The notes below the pieces were generated by a model that ran no database searches, was not told the origin of the DNA, and worked only from the letters and a program-made list of their open reading frames with translations. The position numbers and the translations under genes were made by a program. Shown here piece after piece: positions 5,833 through 12,356 of a DNA stretch of 13,723 bases; the stretch's first letter is position 1, and each line of letters begins with the position of its first letter. The DNA lies in the NCBI GenBank assembly GCA_030618315.1, contig JAUXDO010000025.1, forward strand, positions 1-13,723, in the 5' to 3' direction. This DNA comes from Candidatus Peregrinibacteria bacterium. GTDB taxonomy: Bacteria; Patescibacteriota; Gracilibacteria; UM-FILTER-43-11.

Positions 5833-6276
5833 ATGCTAAAAGAACAAATTATTCAGGACATGACATCCGCTATGAAATCAAGAGACCCAAGTCTTGAAAC
5901 TCTTCGTATGCTTAAGGCTGATATTATGAAATACGAAGTGAGTGGTAAAGATATGGTGGCAACTGATGATGTTGTAATAGACATTTGCAAACGCTCTATC
6001 AAACAACGCAAAGAAGCTGCTGAAGGATTTAACAAAGGAGGTAGGCCAGAATTAGCAGAAAAGGAGATTTCAGAAATCGCCGTGTTCGAAAAATACATGC
6101 CTGAACAGATGAGCGAGGAAGAAGTGAAAAAAATCGTTCAGCAAGTTGTAAATCAAATGAATCACCCGCTAAGCGGGTCTGATTTTGGCAAGGTTATGGG
6201 TGCTGTTATGGGCAAGTGTAAAGGTTTGGCGGATGGGAATATTGTGAGTAAAACGGTTAAGGAAATTTTAAAATAG
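5833..6276 (+). CDS. yqeY: YqeY/GatB-like domain protein
   Basis: The 147-residue product is the standard length of stand-alone YqeY proteins, which share a helical domain with the C-terminus of GatB, the tRNA-binding part of Asp/Glu-tRNA amidotransferase. Family hallmarks are LKEQIIQDMTSAMKSRD at the start, LRMLKADIMKYE, the RSIKQRKEAAEGF.KGGR block, ELAEKE, EKYMPEQMSEEEV and DFGKVMG...KGLADGNIVS at the end. The cellular role of stand-alone YqeY is not settled. I start at ATG 5833, since MLKEQI matches the family N-terminus. An upstream in-frame ATG at 5782 would translate the 11-bp repeats into MDRYEINTISIRYQYEI and is unlikely. The gene converges on hicB with only 8 bp between the stops. 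Confidence 0.92.
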   Translation: MLKEQIIQDMTSAMKSRDPSLETLRMLKADIMKYEVSGKDMVATDDVVIDICKRSIKQRKEAAEGFNKGGRPELAEKEISEIAVFEKYMPEQMSEEEVKKIVQQVVNQMNHPLSGSDFGKVMGAVMGKCKGLADGNIVSKTVKEILK

Positions 6277-6284
6277 TTTTTCGA

Positions 6285-6629
6285 TTACCCGCTAACCCCC
6301 GCAAGAATACCTGTTACCATTGAATTGAATGATATACCTTTTTCCCTTGCAGTACTTGCAATATGTTCATAAACGTCCTGTGGAATTCTTAAAGGAACCT
6401 GTTTAAGTTTCTGAGGCATAATATCTGATTTTGGCATAGGAATTTTCTCCTTTTCCCGACGCTCCTTTTCATCTTCAAAGTAAATATAATATGATTCAAG
6501 AGCTTCCAAAGGCGAATCTCCAAAACAATATGCATGAAAGGCGGGTGCGAAAACCTCAAAAGCACCTCCTTCACCTTCACTGATATCCCGAAGAATGATT
6601 TTATAATGATTTGGTGTTAATTGCTTCAT
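6285..6629 (-). CDS. hicB: HicB-type antitoxin
   Basis: Antitoxin of a type II pair: it binds the HicA toxin and usually represses its own promoter. The 114 residues divide into a degenerate RNase H-like HicB domain (about 8-60: YKIILRDISEGEGGAFEVFAPAF...CFGDSPLEALE) and a C-terminal ribbon-helix-helix DNA-binding segment (about 76-112: KQVPLRIPQDVYEHIASTAREKGISFNSMV). Its ATG overlaps the TGA of hicA by 4 nt, so it is translated with the toxin, in the common toxin-first order. The DNA-binding tail fits the twin palindromes in the promoter upstream of hicA. Its stop lies 8 bp from the convergent yqeY stop. Confidence 0.88.
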   Translation of the reverse strand: MKQLTPNHYKIILRDISEGEGGAFEVFAPAFHAYCFGDSPLEALESYYIYFEDEKERREKEKIPMPKSDIMPQKLKQVPLRIPQDVYEHIASTAREKGISFNSMVTGILAGVSG

Positions 6630-6871
6630 GATATTAAATCTAAATTTTTTAAAATTTTGATAGCCTTTCTAACATAAGCCCTTTTAACGCAGTTTTTGTG
6701 AGATACAATCAGAATATGACTACAAATGCTTCGTCTGAAAATAAAATGAGATGAACTCTTCTTTTTGACTGTAAAATCGTAATATTCCAGAAAATTCTTT
6801 ACTTCTGCAAATGTATAAGAAATGCTCTTTAAACCAATGATTCTATCAAATCTCTTTATTCTCTTATTCAC
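6626..6871 (-). CDS. hicA: HicA-type toxin (mRNA interferase)
   Basis: A small, very basic 81-residue protein of the HicA family, which has a double-stranded-RNA-binding-like fold and cleaves mRNA. The visible family pattern is FAEVKNFLEYYDFTVKKKSSSHFIFRRS, with the catalytic His in SSSHFIF (His42), followed by a beta strand (HILIVSH) and a final helix (YVRKAIKILKNLDL). Family members usually have GSH; here Gly is replaced by Ser. The start is GTG at 6871. The only upstream ATG in this leader runs into a stop (ATG AAC TAA), and the predicted transcription start is about 18 nt away. hicB overlaps by 4 nt. The N-terminus carries about ten more residues than typical HicA, so the exact start is less certain than the family. 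Confidence 0.83.
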   Translation of the reverse strand: MNKRIKRFDRIIGLKSISYTFAEVKNFLEYYDFTVKKKSSSHFIFRRSICSHILIVSHKNCVKRAYVRKAIKILKNLDLIS

Positions 6872-6895
6872 CTTAATTCTATTTAGTTCATAATT

Positions 6896-6924
6896 ATGAT
6901 ATCAAAATGATATCACTTTGTCAA
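6896..6924 (-). promoter_or_regulatory. hicAB promoter with twin TGATATCA operator
   Basis: On the minus strand, TTGACA (6919-6924) is followed by 17 bp and TATCAT (6896-6901). The perfect palindrome TGATATCA occurs twice, at 6908-6915 inside the spacer and at 6897-6904 over the -10 box, centred 11 bp apart. This is the arrangement expected for a ribbon-helix-helix repressor blocking RNA polymerase, so HicB is the likely ligand. Confidence 0.75.
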
Positions 6925-6930
6925 TTGAAT

Positions 6931-6958
6931 TTGTGATTTTTGGTTTTAAATGTAGAAT
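6931..6958 (+). promoter_or_regulatory. Possible promoter of the aminotransferase gene
   Basis: TTGTGA (6931-6936), 16 bp, TAGAAT (6953-6958), with an expected start near 6965. It is divergent from, and adjacent to, the hicAB promoter, so HicB binding could also touch this side. Confidence 0.35.
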
Positions 6959-6978
6959 AAGGGTCGATAAATAATTAT

Positions 6979-8043
6979 ATGGAAAGAAAACTAATAAATA
7001 GCCCTTCATTCTTTATTGGAAAGGGCGAAGGCGATAATCTAATTTCATTCGGGTCAGGTCAGCCCGATTTACCTCCGCCAGACGAGGTTTTTGATATTAC
7101 AAAAAACTATAGAAGTTTTAAGTACGGACTTATTCAGGGGCAACCACATTTAAGAGAAGCACTTAGCAGATTTTATGAAGATTCTAATCCTGATGATTTT
7201 GTAATTACAAATGGAGCGTCGGAAGCTATCGATCTTTCACTCCGCGCTGTTCATGCGTTGACTGGCGGTAGCAAAGTTTTGCTATTCAGACCTTATTATT
7301 ATTCATATCCTCACAATGTTCGTTTTGCTGATATGGAGGCCAAATACAGCGATTTAAAAGAGGGTAAAATCGATATCGAGGACTTTAAAAAGCAAATTGA
7401 GGGATGTAAAGCTGTGATTATTAACTCCCCTGCCAACCCAACGGGCTCTGTGCAGGACAAAGAAACACTGCTTGAGATTGATAAGGTGTGCCGAGAGAAA
7501 GGAATCTATATTTTGTCGGACAATGTTTATAAAGATTTAGTTTATGATGATGAAGCTTTTTATCTGGAAGGTGAACATGTGATTACAATAGATTCATTTT
7601 CAAAATCATATTCCATGTGTGGAATACGTGTCGGATATTTATATACACCGAACAAGGATTTTGTAGATAAAGTGATTGAGATGAAAACTCATACATCTAT
7701 GAATACCGGATTGATGGCTCAGGAAATGGCTTTTGCAGCTACAAATGTTCCGGAGAGTTTTTTACTTGAAACTCTGGAAACATGGAGAAAAAGAAGAGAT
7801 TTGTTCTATCGTGGGATGTTGGATTTAGGACTTGATGTGATCAAACCAGAGGGTGCGTTTTATTTATTCCCGAAAATTAAAAACCCGGACAAGGCAATCA
7901 ACGATTTATATTATGACCATAATTTGATTGCGTACAGCGGTAGTTGGTTCGGAGATGATGAAAGAATGAGATTCAGTTACGCGCTTGATGTGGAGAAAAT
8001 TGAGATTGGCTTGGAGAGGCTGGGGAAGTATTTGGAGGGATAA
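6979..8043 (+). CDS. Class I/II PLP-dependent aminotransferase
   Basis: The 354-residue protein is a fold-type I aminotransferase. Visible motifs are FGSGQPDLPPP near the N-terminus, KYG..QGQPHLREA, NGASEAIDL (78-86), NSPANPTG (149-156) with Asn153, SDNVYKDLVYD with Asp181 and Tyr184, the PLP lysine in SFSKSYSMCGIRVGY (Lys209), Arg217 for the phosphate, and the carboxylate-binding arginine in RMRFSYA (Arg332). It transfers an amino group between an amino acid and a 2-oxo acid; glutamate from the nearby gdhA could be the donor. The exact substrate (Asp, Ala, aromatic or other) cannot be read from the sequence, so no gene symbol is given. It is slightly shorter than AspC-like enzymes (about 390) but complete. 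It converges on carB across a repeat-rich terminator region. Confidence 0.92.
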   Translation: MERKLINSPSFFIGKGEGDNLISFGSGQPDLPPPDEVFDITKNYRSFKYGLIQGQPHLREALSRFYEDSNPDDFVITNGASEAIDLSLRAVHALTGGSKVLLFRPYYYSYPHNVRFADMEAKYSDLKEGKIDIEDFKKQIEGCKAVIINSPANPTGSVQDKETLLEIDKVCREKGIYILSDNVYKDLVYDDEAFYLEGEHVITIDSFSKSYSMCGIRVGYLYTPNKDFVDKVIEMKTHTSMNTGLMAQEMAFAATNVPESFLLETLETWRKRRDLFYRGMLDLGLDVIKPEGAFYLFPKIKNPDKAINDLYYDHNLIAYSGSWFGDDERMRFSYALDVEKIEIGLERLGKYLEG

Positions 8044-8054
8044 ATCCCCCCTAA

Positions 8055-8080
8055 CCCCCTTTATCAAGGGGGAATTTTTT
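8055..8080 (+). terminator. Rho-independent terminator of the aminotransferase gene
   Basis: A GC-rich 7-bp stem, CCCCCTT(TATC)AAGGGGG (8055-8072), is followed after two bases by six T (8075-8080). It begins 12 nt after the stop codon. Confidence 0.8.
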
Positions 8081-8106
8081 AAAAAAACCGACCATTAAAT
8101 TTTGCA

Positions 8107-8124
8107 CCTCCTTGATAAAGGAGG
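8107..8124 (-). terminator. Hairpin downstream of carB, possible terminator
   Basis: On the minus strand, CCTCCTT(TATC)AAGGAGG lies about 45 nt past the carB stop. It has the same stem as the plus-strand terminator with a compensating C-G to T-A change. The following bases (TGCAAAATTT) are only weakly T-rich, so termination is less certain than on the other strand. Confidence 0.5.
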
Positions 8125-8167
8125 CTGGGAGGATTCACTGCCAAATAAGGGGGCTAGGGGGATTCAC

Positions 8168-11100
8168 TTAATTCCTATACTCATCCCAACTCTTAATCTC
8201 CAGATCCTCCACTTTATACTTTTCAAGTGATTGTATTAAAGCTTTTGCGAATTGTACATTTGTAATTAGCGGAACGTGCTGATCTACTGCCATACGACGG
8301 ATATCGTACCCATCTGTCATTTCATCATGCGCGTATTTTGTCGGTATTACAACTACCATATCGATTTTTCTTTCACTAATATATTCTTCGATGTTTGGAC
8401 TCTTATTTGTAGATACTTTATGCAGTCTCACCACCTTAACACCATTTTCTTTTAAGAATTTTGAAGTTCCTTCTGTCGCAAATAAATTGTAACCAAGTAA
8501 TCTAAGTACCCTTGCCGGTTCTAGCATACTTACTTTGTCCTTTAATTTTCCTATAGAAAGAAGTACATTCTTTTTTGGAATCTTGTATCCGACTGCCAAA
8601 AATGATTTCAGGAAAGCCGCTTCAAAGTCGTTGCCAAAGCATGCCACTTCTCCAGTTGAAGCCATTTCCACTCCCAGTACCGGATCAGCACCTTTAAGTC
8701 GTGGGAATGAAAATTGAGGTGTTTTAATTCCAACATAATCAAGGTCAACTGTCTGGTATCTCTTATTTTTTTCGACATCACCAAGCATTGCTTTTGTAGC
8801 AATTTCGATGAAATTATATTTGGTGACTTTGGATACAAATGGAAAAGAGCGACTGGCTCTCAAATTACATTCAATAACACGTATTCTGTTGTCTTTAGCG
8901 AGGAACTGGATGTTAAATGGTCCAGTGATATTGAGCTCTTTTGCAATTTGTTTTCCTATTTTTTTAACCCTCCGGAGAGTTTCGAGATAAGTGCGTTGCG
9001 GAGGCAGAACGATAGTCGCATCACCGGAATGAACACCCGCATCTTCAACGTGTTCAGAAATTGCGTAAATCAGGACTTTTCCTTTGTGTGCCACAGCATC
9101 CATTTCAATTTCACGCGCGCCAACGAGGAATTTACTGATTACAACAGGTGCATCGGAGGTTACTTTTACAGCTTTACCGAGAAAATTTTCAAGCTCTTCA
9201 TGGGTATGTGCAACGCGCATGGCGGCACCAGAAAGCACATAACTCGGACGAACTAACACTGGGAAGCCGACTTTTTCTGCGAATTTATATGCATCTGATA
9301 TTTTGGTAAATGCTTTCCATTCAGGCTGGTCGACATTGATTTTATCCAGCAAGGCTGAAAACTTATCACGGCTTTCTGCTCTGTCGATATTTTTTACTGA
9401 AGTCCCCATTATTTTTACCTTTTCTTTATCTAATTTTACCGATAAGTTGTTCGGAATCTGACCGCCCATGGATATAATGGTGCCATTTGGCTTTTCTTTA
9501 TCGATGATATCTAGAACTCTTTCCAGACTTAACTCATCAAAATAAAGCTTATCGCATTCGTCGTAGTCGGTACTTACCGTTTCGGGATTGTAGTTAATCA
9601 TTATCGCCTCATGCCTGTTTTTTAGAAGCGTTTTAACCGCATTTACACAGCACCAGTCGAATTCTACTGAGGAACCGATACAATATGGCCCTGAGCCAAC
9701 TACTATTGTCTTTTTTGCTTTATTTTTCTTGAATTCCACATCGTCTTTTTCTCCCCAATATGTTAGATAAAGGTAATTTGTTTTAGCCGGAAATTCCGCT
9801 GCTAAAGTGTCGATTTGTTTAACGACCGGGATTATTCCAAGCTTCTTTCGATAACTCCTAACTTTAGATTCTTCACTTTTAACTAATTCAGCAATTTGAC
9901 TGTCTGAAAATCCTGCCTGCTTCAGCTCTCTCATATTATCAGGACTGATTGATGTTAGAGCTTTTAGACGTTTGGTTTTTGAATTAAGGCGTTGAATATT
10001 CTTTATTTTTGCCAAAAACCATGGGTCAATACCCGTCATCTTGTTAAGCTTTTGAATTGTATAGCCTTTCTCAAAAGCCTTTGCTAGTGCGAATATTCTG
10101 CGAGGTGTTGGAATTTTGATTGCCTCATCCAGATTATCAAATTCATATGGATGATGAGTTAAACCGTAAGCTCCGATTTGTATCATTCTTAGTCCCTTTT
10201 GAAGAACTTCTTCAAAGTTTCTACCAAGCGCCATCACTTCTCCGACTGATTTCATTTCAGTTGTTATTTCATCACTGACTTTTCTGAATTTATTAAGATC
10301 CCAACGTGGAATTTTAAGTGCGCAGTAATCTAACGCGGGTTCAAAACACGCTGAAGTTTTTTGCGTAACATTGTTCCTGAGTTCCGTCAGATTATGCCCC
10401 AAGCCGAGTTTGGCAGCGATGTAAGCAAGCGGATAGCCTGTCGCCTTGGAGGCCAGCGCGGATGAACGTGAAAGCCGTGCATTTACTTCAATAACACGAT
10501 AATCATCGGACTTTGGATCGAGTGCGTATTGAATATTACACTCCCCCACTATTCCCAAATGACGAATGGTTTTAAGTGCGATGTTTCGAAGCTTTTGGTA
10601 TTCGTGATTGTTTAAAGTCTGACTAGGTGCAATTACAATTGATTCACCCGTATGGATTCCAAGCGGATCCAGATTTTCCATATTACAAACAGTGATACAG
10701 TTATCCGCGCTATCACGAACGACTTCATACTCAATTTCTTTCCATCCTTTTAGATTTTCTTCGATTAAAACCTGAGGAGAAGCTGCAAAAGCTTTTTTTA
10801 GCATATAAGTAAGCTCTTTTTCATTGTGGACAAATCCTGACCCCAAACCTCCAAGGGCAAAAGCAGCTCTTAACATTAATGGAAATCCTATTTTTTTTGC
10901 TGCTTTTCTTGCATCGGTAATCGAGCTGCATGCATAGCTAACTGGAGATTTGATTCCGATTTCTTTCAAAGATTTTTTGAATAAATCCCTATCTTCGGTT
11001 AGGTTGATGCTGTTTACAGGTGTCCCCAGAACTTTGATTTTATACTTTTTTAAAACTCCGCTTTCAAACAAAGCCACGCCACAGTTAAGAGCAGTCTGAC

Positions 11101-11374
11101 CTCCAAAACTTAGAGCTATGGCATCTGGTTTTTCTTTTTTGATTATTTTTTCAACGAAATATGGAGTGACTGGCAGAAAATAAATTTTATCCGCAAGTCC
11201 TTCTGACGTTTGATTGGTCGCGATGTTCGGATTGATTAAAATCACTTTAATTTTTTCTTCTTTAAAAGCCTTAATGGCCTGAGAACCGGAATAATCAAAT
11301 TCCCCCGCCTCACCAATTTTAAGTGCTCCTGATCCGAGTAGTAGCACTTTTTTAACTTTTTGTGACTTTTTCAT
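8168..11374 (-). CDS. carB: Carbamoyl-phosphate synthase large subunit
   Basis: Makes carbamoyl phosphate from bicarbonate, ammonia (delivered from glutamine by CarA) and two ATP, feeding pyrimidines and arginine. From ATG 11374 the product is 1068 residues, full family length, in two homologous halves. The first ATP-grasp half begins GSGALKIGEAGEFDYSGSQA; the second begins near residue 555 with VGSGPYCIGSSVEFDWCCV. A C-terminal allosteric MGS-like domain (about 930-1068) carries LLGYNLFATEGTSKFLKENG and PLITNVQFAKAL. ATP-grasp motifs include LRAAFALGGLGSG, EVNARLSRSSALASKATGYPLAY and VIECNLRASRSFPFVSK. Several of these words resemble the eukaryotic CAD type more than E. coli. The frame is open to 11449, but the extra 25 residues are not family-like; ATG 11383 is a possible alternative. 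No carA is in the window. It is divergent from tsaC. Confidence 0.97.
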   Translation of the reverse strand: MKKSQKVKKVLLLGSGALKIGEAGEFDYSGSQAIKAFKEEKIKVILINPNIATNQTSEGLADKIYFLPVTPYFVEKIIKKEKPDAIALSFGGQTALNCGVALFESGVLKKYKIKVLGTPVNSINLTEDRDLFKKSLKEIGIKSPVSYACSSITDARKAAKKIGFPLMLRAAFALGGLGSGFVHNEKELTYMLKKAFAASPQVLIEENLKGWKEIEYEVVRDSADNCITVCNMENLDPLGIHTGESIVIAPSQTLNNHEYQKLRNIALKTIRHLGIVGECNIQYALDPKSDDYRVIEVNARLSRSSALASKATGYPLAYIAAKLGLGHNLTELRNNVTQKTSACFEPALDYCALKIPRWDLNKFRKVSDEITTEMKSVGEVMALGRNFEEVLQKGLRMIQIGAYGLTHHPYEFDNLDEAIKIPTPRRIFALAKAFEKGYTIQKLNKMTGIDPWFLAKIKNIQRLNSKTKRLKALTSISPDNMRELKQAGFSDSQIAELVKSEESKVRSYRKKLGIIPVVKQIDTLAAEFPAKTNYLYLTYWGEKDDVEFKKNKAKKTIVVGSGPYCIGSSVEFDWCCVNAVKTLLKNRHEAIMINYNPETVSTDYDECDKLYFDELSLERVLDIIDKEKPNGTIISMGGQIPNNLSVKLDKEKVKIMGTSVKNIDRAESRDKFSALLDKINVDQPEWKAFTKISDAYKFAEKVGFPVLVRPSYVLSGAAMRVAHTHEELENFLGKAVKVTSDAPVVISKFLVGAREIEMDAVAHKGKVLIYAISEHVEDAGVHSGDATIVLPPQRTYLETLRRVKKIGKQIAKELNITGPFNIQFLAKDNRIRVIECNLRASRSFPFVSKVTKYNFIEIATKAMLGDVEKNKRYQTVDLDYVGIKTPQFSFPRLKGADPVLGVEMASTGEVACFGNDFEAAFLKSFLAVGYKIPKKNVLLSIGKLKDKVSMLEPARVLRLLGYNLFATEGTSKFLKENGVKVVRLHKVSTNKSPNIEEYISERKIDMVVVIPTKYAHDEMTDGYDIRRMAVDQHVPLITNVQFAKALIQSLEKYKVEDLEIKSWDEYRN

Positions 11375-11410
11375 GATTATCATTATCTTATTTCTTGATA
11401 AGTTTATATC

Positions 11411-11474
11411 AGAGTAATTGCAAGCGCAAGTGACAAGTGAAAGAATCATTTTACCTTGCTCTTGCCATTACTCT
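11411..11474. repeat. Long inverted repeat between carB and tsaC
   Basis: The 20-nt left arm (11411-11430, beginning AGAGTAATTGCAAG) and right arm (11455-11474, ending CCATTACTCT) are reverse complements at 18 of 20 positions, around a 24-nt loop. It lies in the shared 118-bp upstream region of two divergent genes, 37 nt before the carB start, so it may be an operator or part of the carB leader. CTTGCTCT repeats at 11455-11462 and 11473-11480. Confidence 0.6.
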
Positions 11475-11485
11475 TGCTCTAAAAT
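11456..11485 (+). promoter_or_regulatory. Possible tsaC promoter giving a leaderless mRNA
   Basis: TTGCTC (11456-11461), 18 bp, TAAAAT (11480-11485). The -10 box ends 7 nt before the ATG, so transcription would begin at or next to the start codon. The -35 box lies within the right arm of the inverted repeat. Confidence 0.4.
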
Positions 11486-11492
11486 TAGTGAC

Positions 11493-12131
11493 ATGAAAAT
11501 AGTCTCCTTTGACAAAGCTAGCCTAAAAGAAGCCGTTCAGATACTCAAGAACGGAGGGGTTATTGCACATCCGGCTGATACTTGTTATGGTCTGGCGGCT
11601 GATTTTCTGAATGAAAAAGCGATTAAGAAAATCCAGGATATTAAAGGAAGAGATAACGCTAAAGCTATGAGCATTATGCTGCCAGTTTTTCTTAAGCCTG
11701 ATATTGGAAAGTATGTTCAGCTTGATGATTTTTCTGAAATGGTTTGTGATGAGCTTCTGCCCGGACCAGTAACTATAGTACTTCCTAAAAGCAATATAGT
11801 TCCTGATTTCTTCTTTCCTGAAAATGAATATATCGGATTAAGAATTCCATATGACATGATGACAGAAGATATTCTTACAAAATTTAGAGGACCGCTCGTG
11901 ACTACAAGTGCCAATGTTTCAGGTCGCACCCCCTGTGCCACAGGAAAGGAGGTTGTGAAAATATTTGAAAAAAGAAAGCTTAAACCGGATCTAGTTTTTG
12001 AAGGAGCCGTTCGTAATGCCTGTATGCCTTCAACTGTCATTCTTATAAAAGATGGGGGAATTAAAATATTACGCGAAGGACCGATGAACAAAAGACAACT
12101 TGAGGATATTTTGGGAGTAAATGTCGCCTAA
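11493..12131 (+). CDS. tsaC: L-threonylcarbamoyladenylate synthase (TsaC/YrdC type)
   Basis: Makes threonylcarbamoyl-AMP from threonine, bicarbonate and ATP, the first step of t6A37 modification on tRNAs that read ANN codons. The 212-residue product is a single YrdC domain without the extra C-terminal Sua5 domain (Sua5 is about 340 residues). Visible motifs are GGVIAHPADTCYGLAAD (21-37), KGRDNAKAMSIMLP (51-64), LLPGPVTIVLP (88-98), IGLRIP (114-119), TTSANVSGRTP (137-147) and the terminal ILREG. Many members have PTET where this has PADT. ATG 11493 matches the family N-terminus; an open frame reaches back to 11418 but would code unrelated residues through the intergenic inverted repeat. No Shine-Dalgarno motif is present. 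It is divergent from carB and upstream of aspS, another tRNA gene, separated by 225 bp. Confidence 0.94.
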   Translation: MKIVSFDKASLKEAVQILKNGGVIAHPADTCYGLAADFLNEKAIKKIQDIKGRDNAKAMSIMLPVFLKPDIGKYVQLDDFSEMVCDELLPGPVTIVLPKSNIVPDFFFPENEYIGLRIPYDMMTEDILTKFRGPLVTTSANVSGRTPCATGKEVVKIFEKRKLKPDLVFEGAVRNACMPSTVILIKDGGIKILREGPMNKRQLEDILGVNVA

Positions 12132-12356
12132 ATTACAAGATTACAAGATTAATTTATGATTGGTTATTAACAATAATCGAATGCACACTTACCGAAGGCG
12201 ACAATGACCCGTTCTCCGTAGCCTTACTGCGAAGGATGAATAATTGTCGCCTTCATTTGGATGTGTTTTATTTTGATATTTACCAATCATCATATAAAAT
12301 GATAAATGATTTTGTTCCGTCTCTGACGGATTGTAATAACTAATCTTGTAATAATA
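12132..12356 (+). repeat. Nested inverted repeats between tsaC and aspS
   Basis: Three exact inverted repeats are nested here: TTACAAGATTA (12141-12151, with an overlapping copy at 12133-12143) with TAATCTTGTAA (12341-12351); ATGATTGGT (12156-12164) with ACCAATCAT (12282-12290); and GAAGGCGACAAT (12194-12205) with ATTGTCGCCTTC (12243-12254). The innermost loop has a further CCTT/AAGG arm, and TCCGTC(TCT)GACGGA (12316-12330) lies near the aspS start. The left arm GGCGACA is also complementary to TGTCGCC at the end of tsaC (12122-12128), so alternative folds are possible. It has no coding potential. It could be a MITE-like element with 11-bp terminal repeats, or a long structured leader. T-box consensus is absent. 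Confidence 0.65.
12273..12300 (+). promoter_or_regulatory. Possible aspS promoter
   Basis: TTGATA (12273-12278), 16 bp, TAAAAT (12295-12300), with a start near 12307 and a leader of about 50 nt that includes the TCCGTC/GACGGA hairpin. The spacer overlaps the right arm of the 9-bp inverted repeat. Confidence 0.4.

Larger units (their letters stand above)
8042..8167. repeat. Facing copies of a GC-rich intergenic repeat
   Basis: The gap between convergent genes holds three related modules. The plus copy (8044-8072) reads AATCCCCCC-TAA-CCCCCTT then TATCAAGGGGG. The minus copy (about 8134-8107) reads AATCCTCCCAGCCTCCTT then TATCAAGGAGG. A minus half-copy (8164-8147) reads AATCCCCCTAGCCCCCTT. GGATTCACT is repeated at 8131-8139 and 8160-8168. 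I recall similar CCCCCTTTATCAAGGGGG repeats between genes of many unrelated bacteria; this was not checked. Confidence 0.75.

Noticed and set aside
8714..9256. 180-codon plus-strand open frame inside carB
   Set aside because: It is antisense to a highly conserved CarB region, has no domain pattern or ribosome binding site, and is best explained as a shadow frame.
11375..11449. N-terminal extension of CarB
   Set aside because: The extra 25 residues (including CACNYSD) are unlike the family and would be encoded across the intergenic inverted repeat; the family N-terminus fits ATG 11374.
11418..11492. N-terminal extension of TsaC
   Set aside because: It would be translated from the inverted repeat and gives Cys-rich, non-family sequence; MKIVSFDKA at 11493 is the family-like start.
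12132..12356. T-box riboswitch controlling aspS
   Set aside because: No AGGGTGGNACCGCG-like antiterminator sequence and no terminator with a T-run before the start codon.
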